From IMG/VR virus record IMGVR_UViG_3300020473_002209, positions 62,001 through 126,000 of that record: a DNA stretch of 64,000 nucleotides. One strand, written 5' to 3'. The stretch is from a virus. Positions 15,740-25,105 of this stretch are shown here, piece by piece. The notes below the pieces were generated by a model. The model was not told the origin of the DNA. It did no database searches and saw nothing but the letters and a program-made list of their open reading frames with translations. A program made the position numbers and the translations under genes. Position 1 is the stretch's first letter. Each line of letters opens with the position of its first letter.

Positions 15740-15924
15740 AGCCTGGCGATATCGCTGTCTTGATGGACGAACACGTGGGAGTTGATGATGAGTTTTATAG
15801 CTACGTCCTGCATCCGGGAGACTCTGGTCTGGTTGTAGAGATAGAAGACGAAACAACAAGTCTTCTAATTTCAAATCAACTCGTATATGTTATGACTCGA
15901 TCACTAGAGAAGTTAGAGGCTTAA
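15736..15924 (+). CDS. Small SH3/KOW-like protein
   Basis: 62 residues, all-beta pattern: KPGDIAVLMDEH, then GDSGLVVEIEDE. This Gly-Asp-x-Val start with a later Gly-x-Val strand recurs in several short proteins of this window (46630, 47574, 48027, 54201, 63789). ATGA overlap with the J-domain gene. Function unknown. Confidence 0.7.
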   Translation: MKPGDIAVLMDEHVGVDDEFYSYVLHPGDSGLVVEIEDETTSLLISNQLVYVMTRSLEKLEA

Positions 15925-16151
15925 TGTCGCCAGAGGTTCAAAAGATCATATTGCAAGCCGCTAGAATGGCAGGTGACGAATTGAAGGGAAAGTTACCACC
16001 ACACCCAAGGCATCCAAAAGGTCGAAATTCTTATGCTCATATTTTTGAGAGGATCAAAAGCAAGATGGGCCGCAGCTATAAAGACTGTGAAGATTGGGAA
16101 GCTCCAAGAATTCTTGACCTTATAGAATATTATTCAAAAAACCCTTGCTAA
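15924..16151 (+). CDS. Hypothetical protein, 75 residues
   Basis: Short basic protein with a His/Pro-rich turn (PPHPRHPKGRNSYAHIFERI) and a charged helical remainder. It resembles conserved small proteins of T4-like phages but has no assigned role. Starts 1 nt into the stop codon of the preceding gene; the DnaE promoter begins just after it. Confidence 0.65.
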   Translation: MSPEVQKIILQAARMAGDELKGKLPPHPRHPKGRNSYAHIFERIKSKMGRSYKDCEDWEAPRILDLIEYYSKNPC

Positions 16152-16155
16152 ATCG

Positions 16156-16184
16156 TTGAAAACAGCGGCTTTTTGTGGTATAAT
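16156..16184 (+). promoter_or_regulatory. Strong sigma-70-type promoter for dnaE and the modification operon
   Basis: TTGAAA at 16156-16161, exactly 17 nt, then TATAAT at 16179-16184. A second TATAAT follows at 16187-16192. The dnaE ATG is 24 nt downstream. Confidence 0.9.
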
Positions 16185-16208
16185 AGTATAATCAAACAGG
16201 AGCTCTTT

Positions 16209-19200
16209 ATGAGAAATTCGTCCCTTACTCCCCCTAGTAAGTTTATTTCCCTTCATTCACATGACGGGTTTAGTACGTTCGACGGCTTAGGTTATCCACA
16301 AGAACACATTGACTTTGTTATTGAAAATGGTATGGATGGCTGGTGCCTTACGAACCATGGTCACATGAATTCTTTTGGGCATGCATTTCTACATGCAGAA
16401 AAAGTCCAAAAGCGTGGCGGGGTTTTTAAGTTTGTACCTGGCTGCGAAATGTACGTTCACCCTGATCTCGAGGCGTGGAAGCTTGATATGGAAATTCGCC
16501 AAGCTGCAAAGAAGGGGGATAAAGATGCGCTTCATGTCTTGCGTGCTCAACGAGAAGCAATTGCCACACCCCTCACAGCAGTGGTCGATGGTGATGATGA
16601 GGTTGTTGATATTGGTAAGGAGGAAGCTGGTCTCACAATCGAGAATGAAGAAGAGACGAAGTCTTCTAAATTTTATGACCCAATTAAGCGTAGACATCAT
16701 CTGGTGGTGCTGCCTAAAACAAGCGTAGGCCTCCAACGCCTTTTTCATCTTGTGAGTAGAGGGTACAGGGAGGGATTCTATAGGTTCCCTCGTGTCGATT
16801 ATAAGATGTTAAGAGAGGCTGCTGAGGGTGGTCACCTTATGGTCTCCACAGCATGTATCGGTGGTCCGATTGCGTATGAAGTATTTCGCCATGCTCAAAA
16901 TGTGGAATTCGATGACTTGAGCTACAAGCTTATGGACGATCGATCATTTTATGAGAATGTCATGACAGGTGTTGGTAATGCGTACCAGGGTCTTGTCGAT
17001 GCAGTGGGAATTAATGATGTCTGCTTGGAGCTGCAATTCAATAAGCTTCCTGCACAGCACCTTGTTAATCGAGCGATTATCGAATTTGCGAATGCAAACG
17101 GTCTACAGGATAAGCTGGTTGTAACTACCGATTCTCACTATGCTCGTCCTGAACACTGGCGTGAGCGTGAGCTTTATAAAAAGCTGGGGTGGCTCAACTA
17201 TCGTGAGTTTGATCCCTCGAAGCTTCCTCAGTCGAAAGAAGACCTGAAGTGTGAGCTATACCCTAAAAATGCTCAACAGGTTTGGGATACATATCTTGAA
17301 AGTACAGAAGGCATGCCGTTTTACGATGACCAGATTGTAAAAGATGCCATTGAGCGACCACACCAAGTTGTTCATGAAGAGATGGAGACTATCACTCCGG
17401 ATCGTACTATGAAGCTTCCATCTTACGTCGTTCCCGAAGGAATGTCTGATGATAAGGCGCTACTTGAAGCATGTAAGAAGGGTCTTGTAGAGCGAGGTCT
17501 TGCAGGGGACCCTAAGTACATCGAGCGAATAAAGCACGAACTACAGATTATTAAGGATAAGAATTTCTCTCGATACTTCTTAACAATGGAAGCGATCATT
17601 GGGATTGCTAAGCAGGCGATGCTTGTCGGTCCGGGTCGTGGTTCTGCAGCTGGCAGTCTTGTTGCTTATGTTCTTAAATTGACAGATGTTGATCCATTCG
17701 AATATGATCTTATGTTCGGTCGTTTTTTGAATCCATCTCGTGAAGGTGCCCCAGATATCGATACCGACGTAGGAGATCGAGACCTGCTTATCAACATGAT
17801 GAAGGAGAAGTGGGGCGATGAGAACATCGTACCGATTTCTAACTACAACACATTCAAGTTGAAGTCTTTGGTAAAAGACATTTCTAGATTTTATGGCATT
17901 CCATTCAACGAAGTAAATAAAGCGCTAGCACCCGTTGAGGAAGACGTGAAGCGTGCGGTGTTTAAGCAAGGTACAGATAAGAACCTTTTCGTCTTGCTTT
18001 ACGAAGATGCGCTTGCTCATTCAAAGACGTTTAGAGCATTTATCGAAAAGTACCCAGAAGTCGCCGCACCAATTCAGGTCTTGTTTAAGCAGAACAAAGC
18101 TCTTGGTCGCCATGCTGGGGGTTGTATTGTCGCAGAGGATATAGCTGAAAGAATGCCACTCATCAAGGCTCGTGGTGAGCTCCAGACCCCCTGGGCTGAA
18201 GGCATGAACTATAAGCATCTTGAGACATTCGGCTGGATTAAGTTCGATCTTCTTGGCCTTGAAACGCTTCGAATTATCCAGCGGACCATCGAGCTCATCC
18301 TACAGCGAAAGGAGGGTATCGAAGACCCAACGTTTGCTCAGGTGTATGAATGGTTTAACGCCAACATGGATCCGAAAGTTCTTGACATGGACGACCAGCA
18401 TGTATACGATCACGTTTATGGAAAGGGCCGCTGGGCTGGCATCTTTCAGCTGGCAGGCCGCGGCGCTCAGAACTTGTTCAAAAAGGCGAAGCCTAAGAGC
18501 ATCATTGATATTGCTACCCTAACTTCTATCTACCGACCTGGCCCTCTCACTGCGAAGGTCGATAGGTTGTATATCAAGGCGAAGAACAATCCTGATGATA
18601 TTGATTATGGCCACCCGCTAATCAAGGAGGTTCTTGAAGAAACGTACGGCCTGATTGTCTTCCAGGAGCAGATCATGAAGTTGTGTTCCGTGGTTGCTGG
18701 CTTCCCCGAGGAGGAAACAGACACTGTGCGCCGAAGCATTATGAAGCGCAAAGCTTCTGAGGCTGCTGAGTCCCTTGCTAAGGCTCGATCTATTAAGGAA
18801 CAGTTTGTCGCAGGCTCAGTTAAGAACGGTGTCGACCGCCAGCTGGCTGATGATCTTTACGAAAAGATTCTTTTCTTTGCTGGATACGGCTTCAATAAGT
18901 CTCACGCTGTTTGTTACGCCATTGACTCGTATTACTGCGCATGGCTATTAACATATTTTGAGGAAGAGTGGTTGTGCGCTTATCTTGAAGCAATGTCAGG
19001 TAATGACAAGAAGCGTGCCAAAGCGTTCGCAGAAGTCAAGGCGCTGGGCTATCGCGTTGCCCCGCTAGACATCAACTACGCAACTAAGAAGTGGACAATT
19101 CTTGAGGGTAAGAAATTCATGCCCTCACTGCTGTCATGTAAGGGTATTGGTGAGTCTGCGATTGATGAGCTTGTTGCTAATCGGCCGTACCAAACTGTGG

Positions 19201-19829
19201 ATGATCTCTTGTGGACTGACGAGGGCAAGTGGAAGCACTCTAAGTTTAACAAGCGGGCCCTCGAGGCTTTAATCAATATTCGCGGTTTTGAGTCAATGGA
19301 CATCGTTGGTCCTGGTAAGACGTTTGAGAGTTATAAGCACATGCATGAAGTAGTGATAGGTCGCCAGAATGATATCAAGAAGTGGACTAAGCGTGATCCA
19401 GAACGCGGGAGGAATAATTTCAAAGAAGCCCTGCTTGAGACGCAAGGGACTGGCCACTGGTCACGCCGTGAGATGGTAGAGAATAGCGTAAAGCACTTTG
19501 GGTCGTTCAACGCCTCGACTCTTATCAGCGAAGAAGTACAAGAGCGGCTTGCTGCAAAAGATATCGCATGTATTGATGAGATTGATACCAGAGGTCATGA
19601 CGTGTATTGGTTCCTCGTATCTGATGTGAAGCCTAAGTTGACAAAGAACAAGAGGCCATATCTTCTGGTCACCGCAACAGGTCTAGAGGGTAAAAACTTC
19701 CGGATGTTTTGTTGGGGCTGGGATGGCGAGACAGAGCTTCCGCTGTACAGTCTTTGCTGCGCAGAGGTCAAGAAAAATGATTTCGGATATCAAACTTCTA
19801 TGAGTAAAGTCAAGCTTCTTCGTATATGA
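16209..19829 (+). CDS. dnaE: DNA polymerase III alpha subunit (DnaE, family C)
   Basis: A complete family C polymerase of about 1206 residues. The PHP domain is at the N-terminus (FISLHSHDGFSTFDG; LTNHGHMNSFGHA). The palm carries GPGRGSAAGSLVAYVL and the catalytic PDIDTD triad region, then VFQEQIMKLC and the fingers/tau-binding parts. The ATG at 16209 follows AGGAG by 6 nt. Having both a family A and a family C polymerase is unusual for one phage; DnaE may be the fork enzyme and the other a repair or lagging-strand enzyme. No intein was seen. Confidence 0.95.
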   Translation: MRNSSLTPPSKFISLHSHDGFSTFDGLGYPQEHIDFVIENGMDGWCLTNHGHMNSFGHAFLHAEKVQKRGGVFKFVPGCEMYVHPDLEAWKLDMEIRQAAKKGDKDALHVLRAQREAIATPLTAVVDGDDEVVDIGKEEAGLTIENEEETKSSKFYDPIKRRHHLVVLPKTSVGLQRLFHLVSRGYREGFYRFPRVDYKMLREAAEGGHLMVSTACIGGPIAYEVFRHAQNVEFDDLSYKLMDDRSFYENVMTGVGNAYQGLVDAVGINDVCLELQFNKLPAQHLVNRAIIEFANANGLQDKLVVTTDSHYARPEHWRERELYKKLGWLNYREFDPSKLPQSKEDLKCELYPKNAQQVWDTYLESTEGMPFYDDQIVKDAIERPHQVVHEEMETITPDRTMKLPSYVVPEGMSDDKALLEACKKGLVERGLAGDPKYIERIKHELQIIKDKNFSRYFLTMEAIIGIAKQAMLVGPGRGSAAGSLVAYVLKLTDVDPFEYDLMFGRFLNPSREGAPDIDTDVGDRDLLINMMKEKWGDENIVPISNYNTFKLKSLVKDISRFYGIPFNEVNKALAPVEEDVKRAVFKQGTDKNLFVLLYEDALAHSKTFRAFIEKYPEVAAPIQVLFKQNKALGRHAGGCIVAEDIAERMPLIKARGELQTPWAEGMNYKHLETFGWIKFDLLGLETLRIIQRTIELILQRKEGIEDPTFAQVYEWFNANMDPKVLDMDDQHVYDHVYGKGRWAGIFQLAGRGAQNLFKKAKPKSIIDIATLTSIYRPGPLTAKVDRLYIKAKNNPDDIDYGHPLIKEVLEETYGLIVFQEQIMKLCSVVAGFPEEETDTVRRSIMKRKASEAAESLAKARSIKEQFVAGSVKNGVDRQLADDLYEKILFFAGYGFNKSHAVCYAIDSYYCAWLLTYFEEEWLCAYLEAMSGNDKKRAKAFAEVKALGYRVAPLDINYATKKWTILEGKKFMPSLLSCKGIGESAIDELVANRPYQTVDDLLWTDEGKWKHSKFNKRALEALINIRGFESMDIVGPGKTFESYKHMHEVVIGRQNDIKKWTKRDPERGRNNFKEALLETQGTGHWSRREMVENSVKHFGSFNASTLISEEVQERLAAKDIACIDEIDTRGHDVYWFLVSDVKPKLTKNKRPYLLVTATGLEGKNFRMFCWGWDGETELPLYSLCCAEVKKNDFGYQTSMSKVKLLRI

Positions 19830-19873
19830 TTAGCTTGGCACAAATCTACAGCTATTAACTAGTGGAGTAAAAA

Positions 19874-20905
19874 TTGCATATTGGTACGTACCAGTCGTTT
19901 ACACATTGCTACATATCGTTGGTAAGAAATGTTTATGAAAATCCAGCGTTTGAAGCAGCACCTCGTGGCCAAAAGGTCAAAGAAATACTCGGGGCATCAT
20001 TTACAATCACCAACCCAAGAGACAGAATTCCCTATGTTGCCGGTCGTAAGTTCAGCATTTCGTACATGGTTGCAGAGCTTGTGTGGTATCTTTCTGGTAA
20101 TAACGAAACAGCGTGGATTTCAAAGTATTCAAATTTCTGGCGTAATATCTCCGATGATGGTGTGACAGCGAATTCTGCTTATGGTGCAAGACTCTTTAAG
20201 CACCACCCCAAGATTGCTCAAGGAAGATTTAATCAGTGGGAATACATCATCGATGAGCTTACACGTGATCCAGACTCCCGTCGTGCAGTGATGCACTTGA
20301 GGGTTCCTGATGACAGCATCGACGCTAAGCTGGATGTACCCTGTACACTTGCTCTTCAATTTTTTATTAGAGATGGTAAGTTACACCAGGTTGTAAATAT
20401 GAGAAGCTCCGACGTGATATTCGGTATTGCATATGATATTCCAGCGTTCACAATGTTCCAAGAATTGCTTGCCAATGAGCTGGGCGTTGGGCTTGGTACA
20501 TACACACACACCAGTAATTCACTGCACATATATGAGCGCCACTTCGAGATGGCAGAGAGTATTTTACAAACTTCTAACGTCAATAAGTCACAGTTTGCGC
20601 TTTGGAAAAAGTACGGCCCGATGCCACCACTTAATTGTGTTTCAAGAGATGAGCTCTCTTATTGGACAGACAAGATGATGGAGCTTGAGAAAGACTTGAC
20701 CAACTCGACATCAGTGGATTCTGTCCACCAAGCATTCCGCCGTGTATTTGCGTATCCGACTGCTGATGCACTGACATGGCATGATTTCGCAGTGGTATTA
20801 GCCGCTGATAGAATAAGAAAGATATCTACCAGGGATGAGGCAAGAAAAATGTTAGAAAATTTGAAATTTGAAGGTTATCGGTTTAACACAAGGAGTGTAA
20901 AGTGA
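19874..20905 (+). CDS. Thymidylate-synthase-fold enzyme, probable deoxycytidylate hydroxymethylase
   Basis: A 343-residue ThyA-fold protein. Cys157 (DVPCTLALQF) is the nucleophile, RRAVMHL the phosphate Arg, RSSDV the substrate loop and THTSNSLHIY the C-terminal His/Tyr. In thymidylate synthase an Asn in the L-G-L-P-F-N segment selects uracil; here the matching residue is Asp188 (GIAYDIP). T4 dCMP hydroxymethylase has Asp at this place. As dTMP is already covered by ThyX, hydroxymethyl-dCMP is the likely product. TTG start after a GTGGAG site. Followed without gap by sugar-nucleotide genes. Confidence 0.8.
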   Translation: MHIGTYQSFTHCYISLVRNVYENPAFEAAPRGQKVKEILGASFTITNPRDRIPYVAGRKFSISYMVAELVWYLSGNNETAWISKYSNFWRNISDDGVTANSAYGARLFKHHPKIAQGRFNQWEYIIDELTRDPDSRRAVMHLRVPDDSIDAKLDVPCTLALQFFIRDGKLHQVVNMRSSDVIFGIAYDIPAFTMFQELLANELGVGLGTYTHTSNSLHIYERHFEMAESILQTSNVNKSQFALWKKYGPMPPLNCVSRDELSYWTDKMMELEKDLTNSTSVDSVHQAFRRVFAYPTADALTWHDFAVVLAADRIRKISTRDEARKMLENLKFEGYRFNTRSVK

Positions 20906-22032
20906 GTAAGTACGATTATCTGATTGTGGGTTCAGGAATATTTGGGTCTACATTTGCTAGAGAAATGACAGATGCCGGGTATAGGTGTCTTGTCATAGAT
21001 AAGCGAGACCATATCGCTGGTAACGTCTATTCAGAAAAGCGGAATGGTGTGGATGTCCATGTGTACGGAGCGCACATCTTTCATACCAGCAGCGATCGCA
21101 TTTGGGATTATGTAAACCGATTCGCGACCTTTAACAACTACATCAATAAGCCGAAGATTCGTTTCAATGATCGTATTTTTTCGTTCCCCATTAATTTAAT
21201 GACGCTCCACCAGTTGTGGGGTGTTATGACCCCTGCCGAAGCAGAAGCCAAGCTGGAAGAAGTCCGGATTCCGTGTGAGAACCCTGATAATCTTGAAGAC
21301 TGGATTCTTTCTCAAGTCGGTCGTGAAGTTTATGAGACTTTCATCAGGGGCTACACGATGAAGCAGTGGCAGCGAGATCCAAAAGAGTTACCCGCTTCCA
21401 TCATCAAGCGTCTTCCTATCCGAATGGTTTTTGAAGAAAACTATTTCTTTGACAAGTATCAGGGGATCCCTAAGGAAGGGTATACTCAGATGGTTGCGAA
21501 TATGCTGGAAGGTATTGAGGTCAGGACAGGCGTCGATTATTTTGCGAATAGAGATGAGCTGAACAGTCTTGCTGAAAAAGTTGTGTTCACTGGAAAGATC
21601 GATGAGTATTTTGGTTATCAGTTTGGAGAGCTAGAATATAGAACGCTTCGCTTCGAACATGAAGAGCTTGAGGGAGACTTTCAGGGAAATGCAGTTGTAA
21701 ACTATACACATCCTGATGTTCCATACACTCGGATTGTTGAGCATAAGCATTTCTTACCAGAGACGGCTAGTAAGATTCCAAACACTATTATTACTCGTGA
21801 ATATTCAGATGAGTATAAGCGTGGAAAGACGCCTTACTACCCCATTAACAATGAGAAGAATACTTCAATGTATAAGAAGTATGCTGCTATGGCTCATGAA
21901 GAATCAGGAGTCATTTTCGGCGGAAGGTTGGCAGAATACAAGTACTACGACATGCACCAAGTTATCGGTTCTGCACTTGTAAAAGCTAAGCGTGAGCTTG
22001 AAAAACGTAAGAAATCAACATATAATGGTTAA
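20902..22032 (+). CDS. glf: UDP-galactopyranose mutase
   Basis: A flavoenzyme that interconverts pyranose and furanose UDP-sugars. The N-terminal FAD fold (YDYLIVGSGIFGSTFARE), DKRDHIAGN, YGAHIFHTS and the C-terminal GRLAEYKYYDMHQVIG motif are textbook, and the 376-residue length is normal. GTG start overlapping the previous stop. Placed directly behind the hydroxymethylase-like gene and ahead of a glycosyltransferase, it could supply a furanose donor for DNA or another phage target. Confidence 0.95.
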   Translation: MSKYDYLIVGSGIFGSTFAREMTDAGYRCLVIDKRDHIAGNVYSEKRNGVDVHVYGAHIFHTSSDRIWDYVNRFATFNNYINKPKIRFNDRIFSFPINLMTLHQLWGVMTPAEAEAKLEEVRIPCENPDNLEDWILSQVGREVYETFIRGYTMKQWQRDPKELPASIIKRLPIRMVFEENYFFDKYQGIPKEGYTQMVANMLEGIEVRTGVDYFANRDELNSLAEKVVFTGKIDEYFGYQFGELEYRTLRFEHEELEGDFQGNAVVNYTHPDVPYTRIVEHKHFLPETASKIPNTIITREYSDEYKRGKTPYYPINNEKNTSMYKKYAAMAHEESGVIFGGRLAEYKYYDMHQVIGSALVKAKRELEKRKKSTYNG

Positions 22033-22047
22033 TATTAAGGAGAAAAA

Positions 22048-23103
22048 ATGAGGGTCTTGTATAGTTTTTGGGGGTTTATCACTCCGCTGGAAAAGAATAG
22101 CATTGTTGATACACCTGATGGTGAGCGCGGCAACCGCGTTGATTGGGTGAATGAGCTACTTAAGCGCGGTCACACACCGATTCAGCTCCAGAAAATGAGG
22201 GATGATGAGCAGTATCCCGGCGTGGAGTATGACGATTCCGGCTTTCCAGACGGAGATATTCTCTACGTAGAGTGGCGATGGCCGACTTGGAAAAATAGCG
22301 GCGAAAATCCTGCTGAGCCAGACTATAATAGGCAATGCCAGGTGCTTGACTACTATCATGAGCAAGGGATTCCAATTGTTATTGTCGATGGTGATCTTAA
22401 GATGACGCCTGAAGAAGAGCTGCGCTGGCCAAATGCCATACTTGCAGATGCATGCGTTTCACCACAGCATCAGACTCGTAAGCGTATCACAATCCCTTGG
22501 TGCAACTATATGAAGAGGTACTTTGAGCCAGTTGAGTATTCGTACAATTACACATACGTCGGAAACAACTACGAGCGTGAAGAGCCTTTTGCGAAGTATT
22601 ACACTGGACCGAGTACCGCACTTCGTGCAGGCGGCGTTCAGACAATGATTTATGGAAACTGGCTTAATAAGTCACCTGAGAGAATTGATCCAGCAAAGCT
22701 ACTTGCCCAGACTCCAAACGTTGCTTTCGGTCCGCGGTTGGCGTATAAAGACATCTTTGGTGTTCTTAATTCTTCTATCACTGTGACCCACATCACTAAG
22801 CCAGCATACACTCCGTTCGGGAATATCACTGGACGCTTTTTCGAAGCGATTAAGAGTAACGTCCCCGCGCTAATCCCTATCGAGTTTCAGCATGCTGTCC
22901 CTGTCGCTCTTTCAGATAAGTCTTTGCTGGTTGAATCGTCACGAGATGTGTTTGAGAAAGTGAAGTGGCTATCCACGCTTAATGGCGAACAGAGGAAGGC
23001 TCTTGTTGATGCACAAGAGGAGGCTCTGAGGACCGTGATCGACCCGCGGCCTGAATATAGGACTGATTTGCTCGAGCACATTCTGGGGGACTATCGGGCA
23101 TGA
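22048..23103 (+). CDS. Glycosyltransferase-like protein (GT-B type)
   Basis: 351 residues resembling GT-B glycosyltransferases. The N-terminal half has the split-Rossmann look (MRVLYSFWGFITPLEKNS, GDILYVEWRW, IPIVIVDGDLKM); the C-terminal half contains GNITGRFFEAIKSNVPALIP, the donor-binding helix with a Glu following a Gly/Arg as in GT4-like enzymes. AAGGAG ribosome site. Position between the mutase and a kinase suggests it uses the furanose sugar. Whether the acceptor is hydroxymethyl-cytosine in DNA is inference. Confidence 0.75.
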   Translation: MRVLYSFWGFITPLEKNSIVDTPDGERGNRVDWVNELLKRGHTPIQLQKMRDDEQYPGVEYDDSGFPDGDILYVEWRWPTWKNSGENPAEPDYNRQCQVLDYYHEQGIPIVIVDGDLKMTPEEELRWPNAILADACVSPQHQTRKRITIPWCNYMKRYFEPVEYSYNYTYVGNNYEREEPFAKYYTGPSTALRAGGVQTMIYGNWLNKSPERIDPAKLLAQTPNVAFGPRLAYKDIFGVLNSSITVTHITKPAYTPFGNITGRFFEAIKSNVPALIPIEFQHAVPVALSDKSLLVESSRDVFEKVKWLSTLNGEQRKALVDAQEEALRTVIDPRPEYRTDLLEHILGDYRA

Positions 23104-23624
23104 AAATTGCGTTCATCGGGCCAGACATGACAGGGAAATCTAATATTGCCGCAGAGCTGTCTCTACAGACTGGAATTCCAGTATTTAAGAATTCTGGAGA
23201 GTGGAAAACTGAACTCGGTAGTCCTGATTACTTTCTTAACCTTTTGCGCTACGGCGGTCCATTCCTCATGGACTTTATGAAGCAGACTGATGTGAAAGTA
23301 ATCCTTGACCGCTTTTATCCTTGTGAGCTCGTATACGCAGAAGCATTCGAGCGAGAGACCGATATGTCTGCGATATCTTGGATGGATGTGAATTTTGCCG
23401 AAGCATCTGGCAAATTTATTATTTGTTTGCGCAAAGATTATTCTGGCTTGATTGATGATCAATACCCTGATGATTTACCAAAAGAAATGCTTGAAAAGCT
23501 TGATAAGCTGTACAGGGCGTTTGCCGACACAACAGATTGCGATTGTCTTATTTTAGAAACCGACGATAGAGACTTGAACAATCAGATCAAAAAGATTAAA
23601 ATGTTCTTAGGAATTAAAACTTAG
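23100..23624 (+). CDS. P-loop nucleoside/nucleotide kinase
   Basis: 174 residues with Walker A GPDMTGKS near the N-terminus and the D-R-F-Y (ILDRFYPCE) motif of deoxynucleoside and thymidylate kinases, plus a lid-like segment. In a hydroxymethylcytosine pathway a dNMP kinase is needed to raise hm-dCMP to the diphosphate, as T4 gp1 does, so this role fits the position. A general dNMP kinase is an equal alternative. ATGA overlap with the transferase gene. Confidence 0.75.
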   Translation: MKIAFIGPDMTGKSNIAAELSLQTGIPVFKNSGEWKTELGSPDYFLNLLRYGGPFLMDFMKQTDVKVILDRFYPCELVYAEAFERETDMSAISWMDVNFAEASGKFIICLRKDYSGLIDDQYPDDLPKEMLEKLDKLYRAFADTTDCDCLILETDDRDLNNQIKKIKMFLGIKT

Positions 23625-23640
23625 AGAATTGGAGGATTTT

Positions 23641-24645
23641 GTGCGTTTACGTAAAGCACTAGTAACGGGCTGCTGTGGATTTATAGGCAGTCATGTAACA
23701 CAGCAGCTAGTTGAGGCTGGCTGGTATGTTGAGGGGGTTGATGATTTGTCAAATGGCGACTTGTCCACTCTTGAGGGCATGCGATACCGCACAGTAACAG
23801 AGGGAATGCTTCATCTGTATGATGAGCAGGCTGGGGTGCCACTTGCTGGTGAGTTGCTGGTTATAACAGCAGATTTTGCAGCAGGACAAGTTTTGTCTCG
23901 TGTCGCTGCCGGAGATTATGATGTGATTTTTCACCTGGCTGCAAACCCGCGAGTTGAATATTCTGTCAAATATCCAGCATTGACAACGCACACAAACGTT
24001 CAGAAGACGATCGAGCTGATGTCAGCTGCAATTAACAAAATAGACCGATTTGTATTTGCGTCTTCATCAGCTTGCTATGGAGAGGTTGCTCACCTTCCAA
24101 CGACAGAGGAAGAAGCAGAAGACCCAACTTCTCCTTACGGGCTACAGAAGCTTGTGGTTGAACAATTCGCTGAAATGTATACCAAACTTTATGGGATGGA
24201 TTTCGTCGCGCTAAGGTTCTTCAATGTATACGGTCCAGGACAACTCGGGGATTCACCATATTCAACAGCAGTCGCAGCGTGGTGTACACGCCTGAAGAAT
24301 GGCGATCCACTCAGGAGCGATGGCGACGGTGAGCAGACAAGAGATATGATATATGTTAAAGACGTTGCGCAAGCAATGATTGCAGCTGCAGACCACCCTG
24401 AGTATCTTGGGTTTCAGATGTACAATGTCGCCACAGGTGAGTCGGTTTCAAATAACCAGATTTTAGGTGTACTGAAAGAGTACTTTCCTGACCTAACCAT
24501 CACTCATGCACCAGAGAGGGCAGGTGATGTTAAGCATACATTGGGGTGTATAAATAAGATTAGCGAAGATCTTAGCTGGCATCCTCGGAAGCAATTCTGG
24601 GATGGCTTAAGAAAAACGCTTCAATGGTGGGAGCTAATCGATTAA
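23641..24645 (+). CDS. NAD-dependent nucleotide-sugar epimerase (GalE-like)
   Basis: An extended short-chain dehydrogenase. TGCCGFIGSHV is the NAD-binding Gly motif, FASSSACYGE holds the catalytic Ser, and SPYGLQKLVVEQ the Tyr-x3-Lys pair. RFFNVYGPGQ and the substrate-binding C-terminus follow. It probably makes a UDP-hexose such as UDP-galactose, the substrate of the mutase three genes upstream. GTG start at 23641 lies 6 nt after GGAGG, better than the in-frame TTG at 23629. Confidence 0.88.
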   Translation: MRLRKALVTGCCGFIGSHVTQQLVEAGWYVEGVDDLSNGDLSTLEGMRYRTVTEGMLHLYDEQAGVPLAGELLVITADFAAGQVLSRVAAGDYDVIFHLAANPRVEYSVKYPALTTHTNVQKTIELMSAAINKIDRFVFASSSACYGEVAHLPTTEEEAEDPTSPYGLQKLVVEQFAEMYTKLYGMDFVALRFFNVYGPGQLGDSPYSTAVAAWCTRLKNGDPLRSDGDGEQTRDMIYVKDVAQAMIAAADHPEYLGFQMYNVATGESVSNNQILGVLKEYFPDLTITHAPERAGDVKHTLGCINKISEDLSWHPRKQFWDGLRKTLQWWELID

Positions 24646-25085
24646 TGAATAGATGCATTTGGCCAGGAAGATCAATAGCAACTGAGAAGCCGTGGGGCTA
24701 TGAAGTCCAGTGGTGCGGCATCTTTTATGGCAAAGAAATTCACCTAAGGGCAGGCCATCGAACTAGCTTGAAGTTTCACCCCAAGAAAGAAGAAGCGTTG
24801 TATGTTCAGAAGGGCTTGATTGAGGCAGAAATCGCAGACGAAAGACACTTTTCAGACCACATACTTCATCCAGCTCGAATCGTGACATTAGGACCTGGCG
24901 AAATAATAAATGTTCAAGCCGGGTGTGCGTACAGATTGACAGCAGTGGATGATAGCGTTGTTTTTGAAATTTCCTCAGGCTCTGACTCTTCCTCTCCTGT
25001 TCGTTTGGAAGACGATTATGGTCGTGAAGTTGACCAAAGTGGCAAATATATTTTTGTGCACCCGACAAAAGAAAATGATAATTAA
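24645..25085 (+). CDS. Cupin protein, mannose-6-phosphate isomerase-like
   Basis: About 146 residues with a single cupin barrel. The segment EKPWGYEVQW, then GKEIHLRAGHRTSLKFHPKK, resembles the C-terminal cupin of type II phosphomannose isomerase/GDP-mannose pyrophosphorylase; His residues in RTSLKFHPKKEE could bind metal. Start taken at the ATG overlapping the epimerase stop (TAATG); an in-frame ATG 21 nt upstream is possible. Last of the sugar genes, so it may isomerise or bind a sugar phosphate. Confidence 0.72.
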   Translation: MNRCIWPGRSIATEKPWGYEVQWCGIFYGKEIHLRAGHRTSLKFHPKKEEALYVQKGLIEAEIADERHFSDHILHPARIVTLGPGEIINVQAGCAYRLTAVDDSVVFEISSGSDSSSPVRLEDDYGREVDQSGKYIFVHPTKENDN

Positions 25086-25105
25086 AAATCTATCCCGGGA
25101 ATATT

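Noticed and set aside
19874-20905. Ordinary thymidylate synthase ThyA
   Set aside because: The Asn that selects uracil is Asp and ThyX is already present; dCMP hydroxymethylase is the better reading, though assay is needed.
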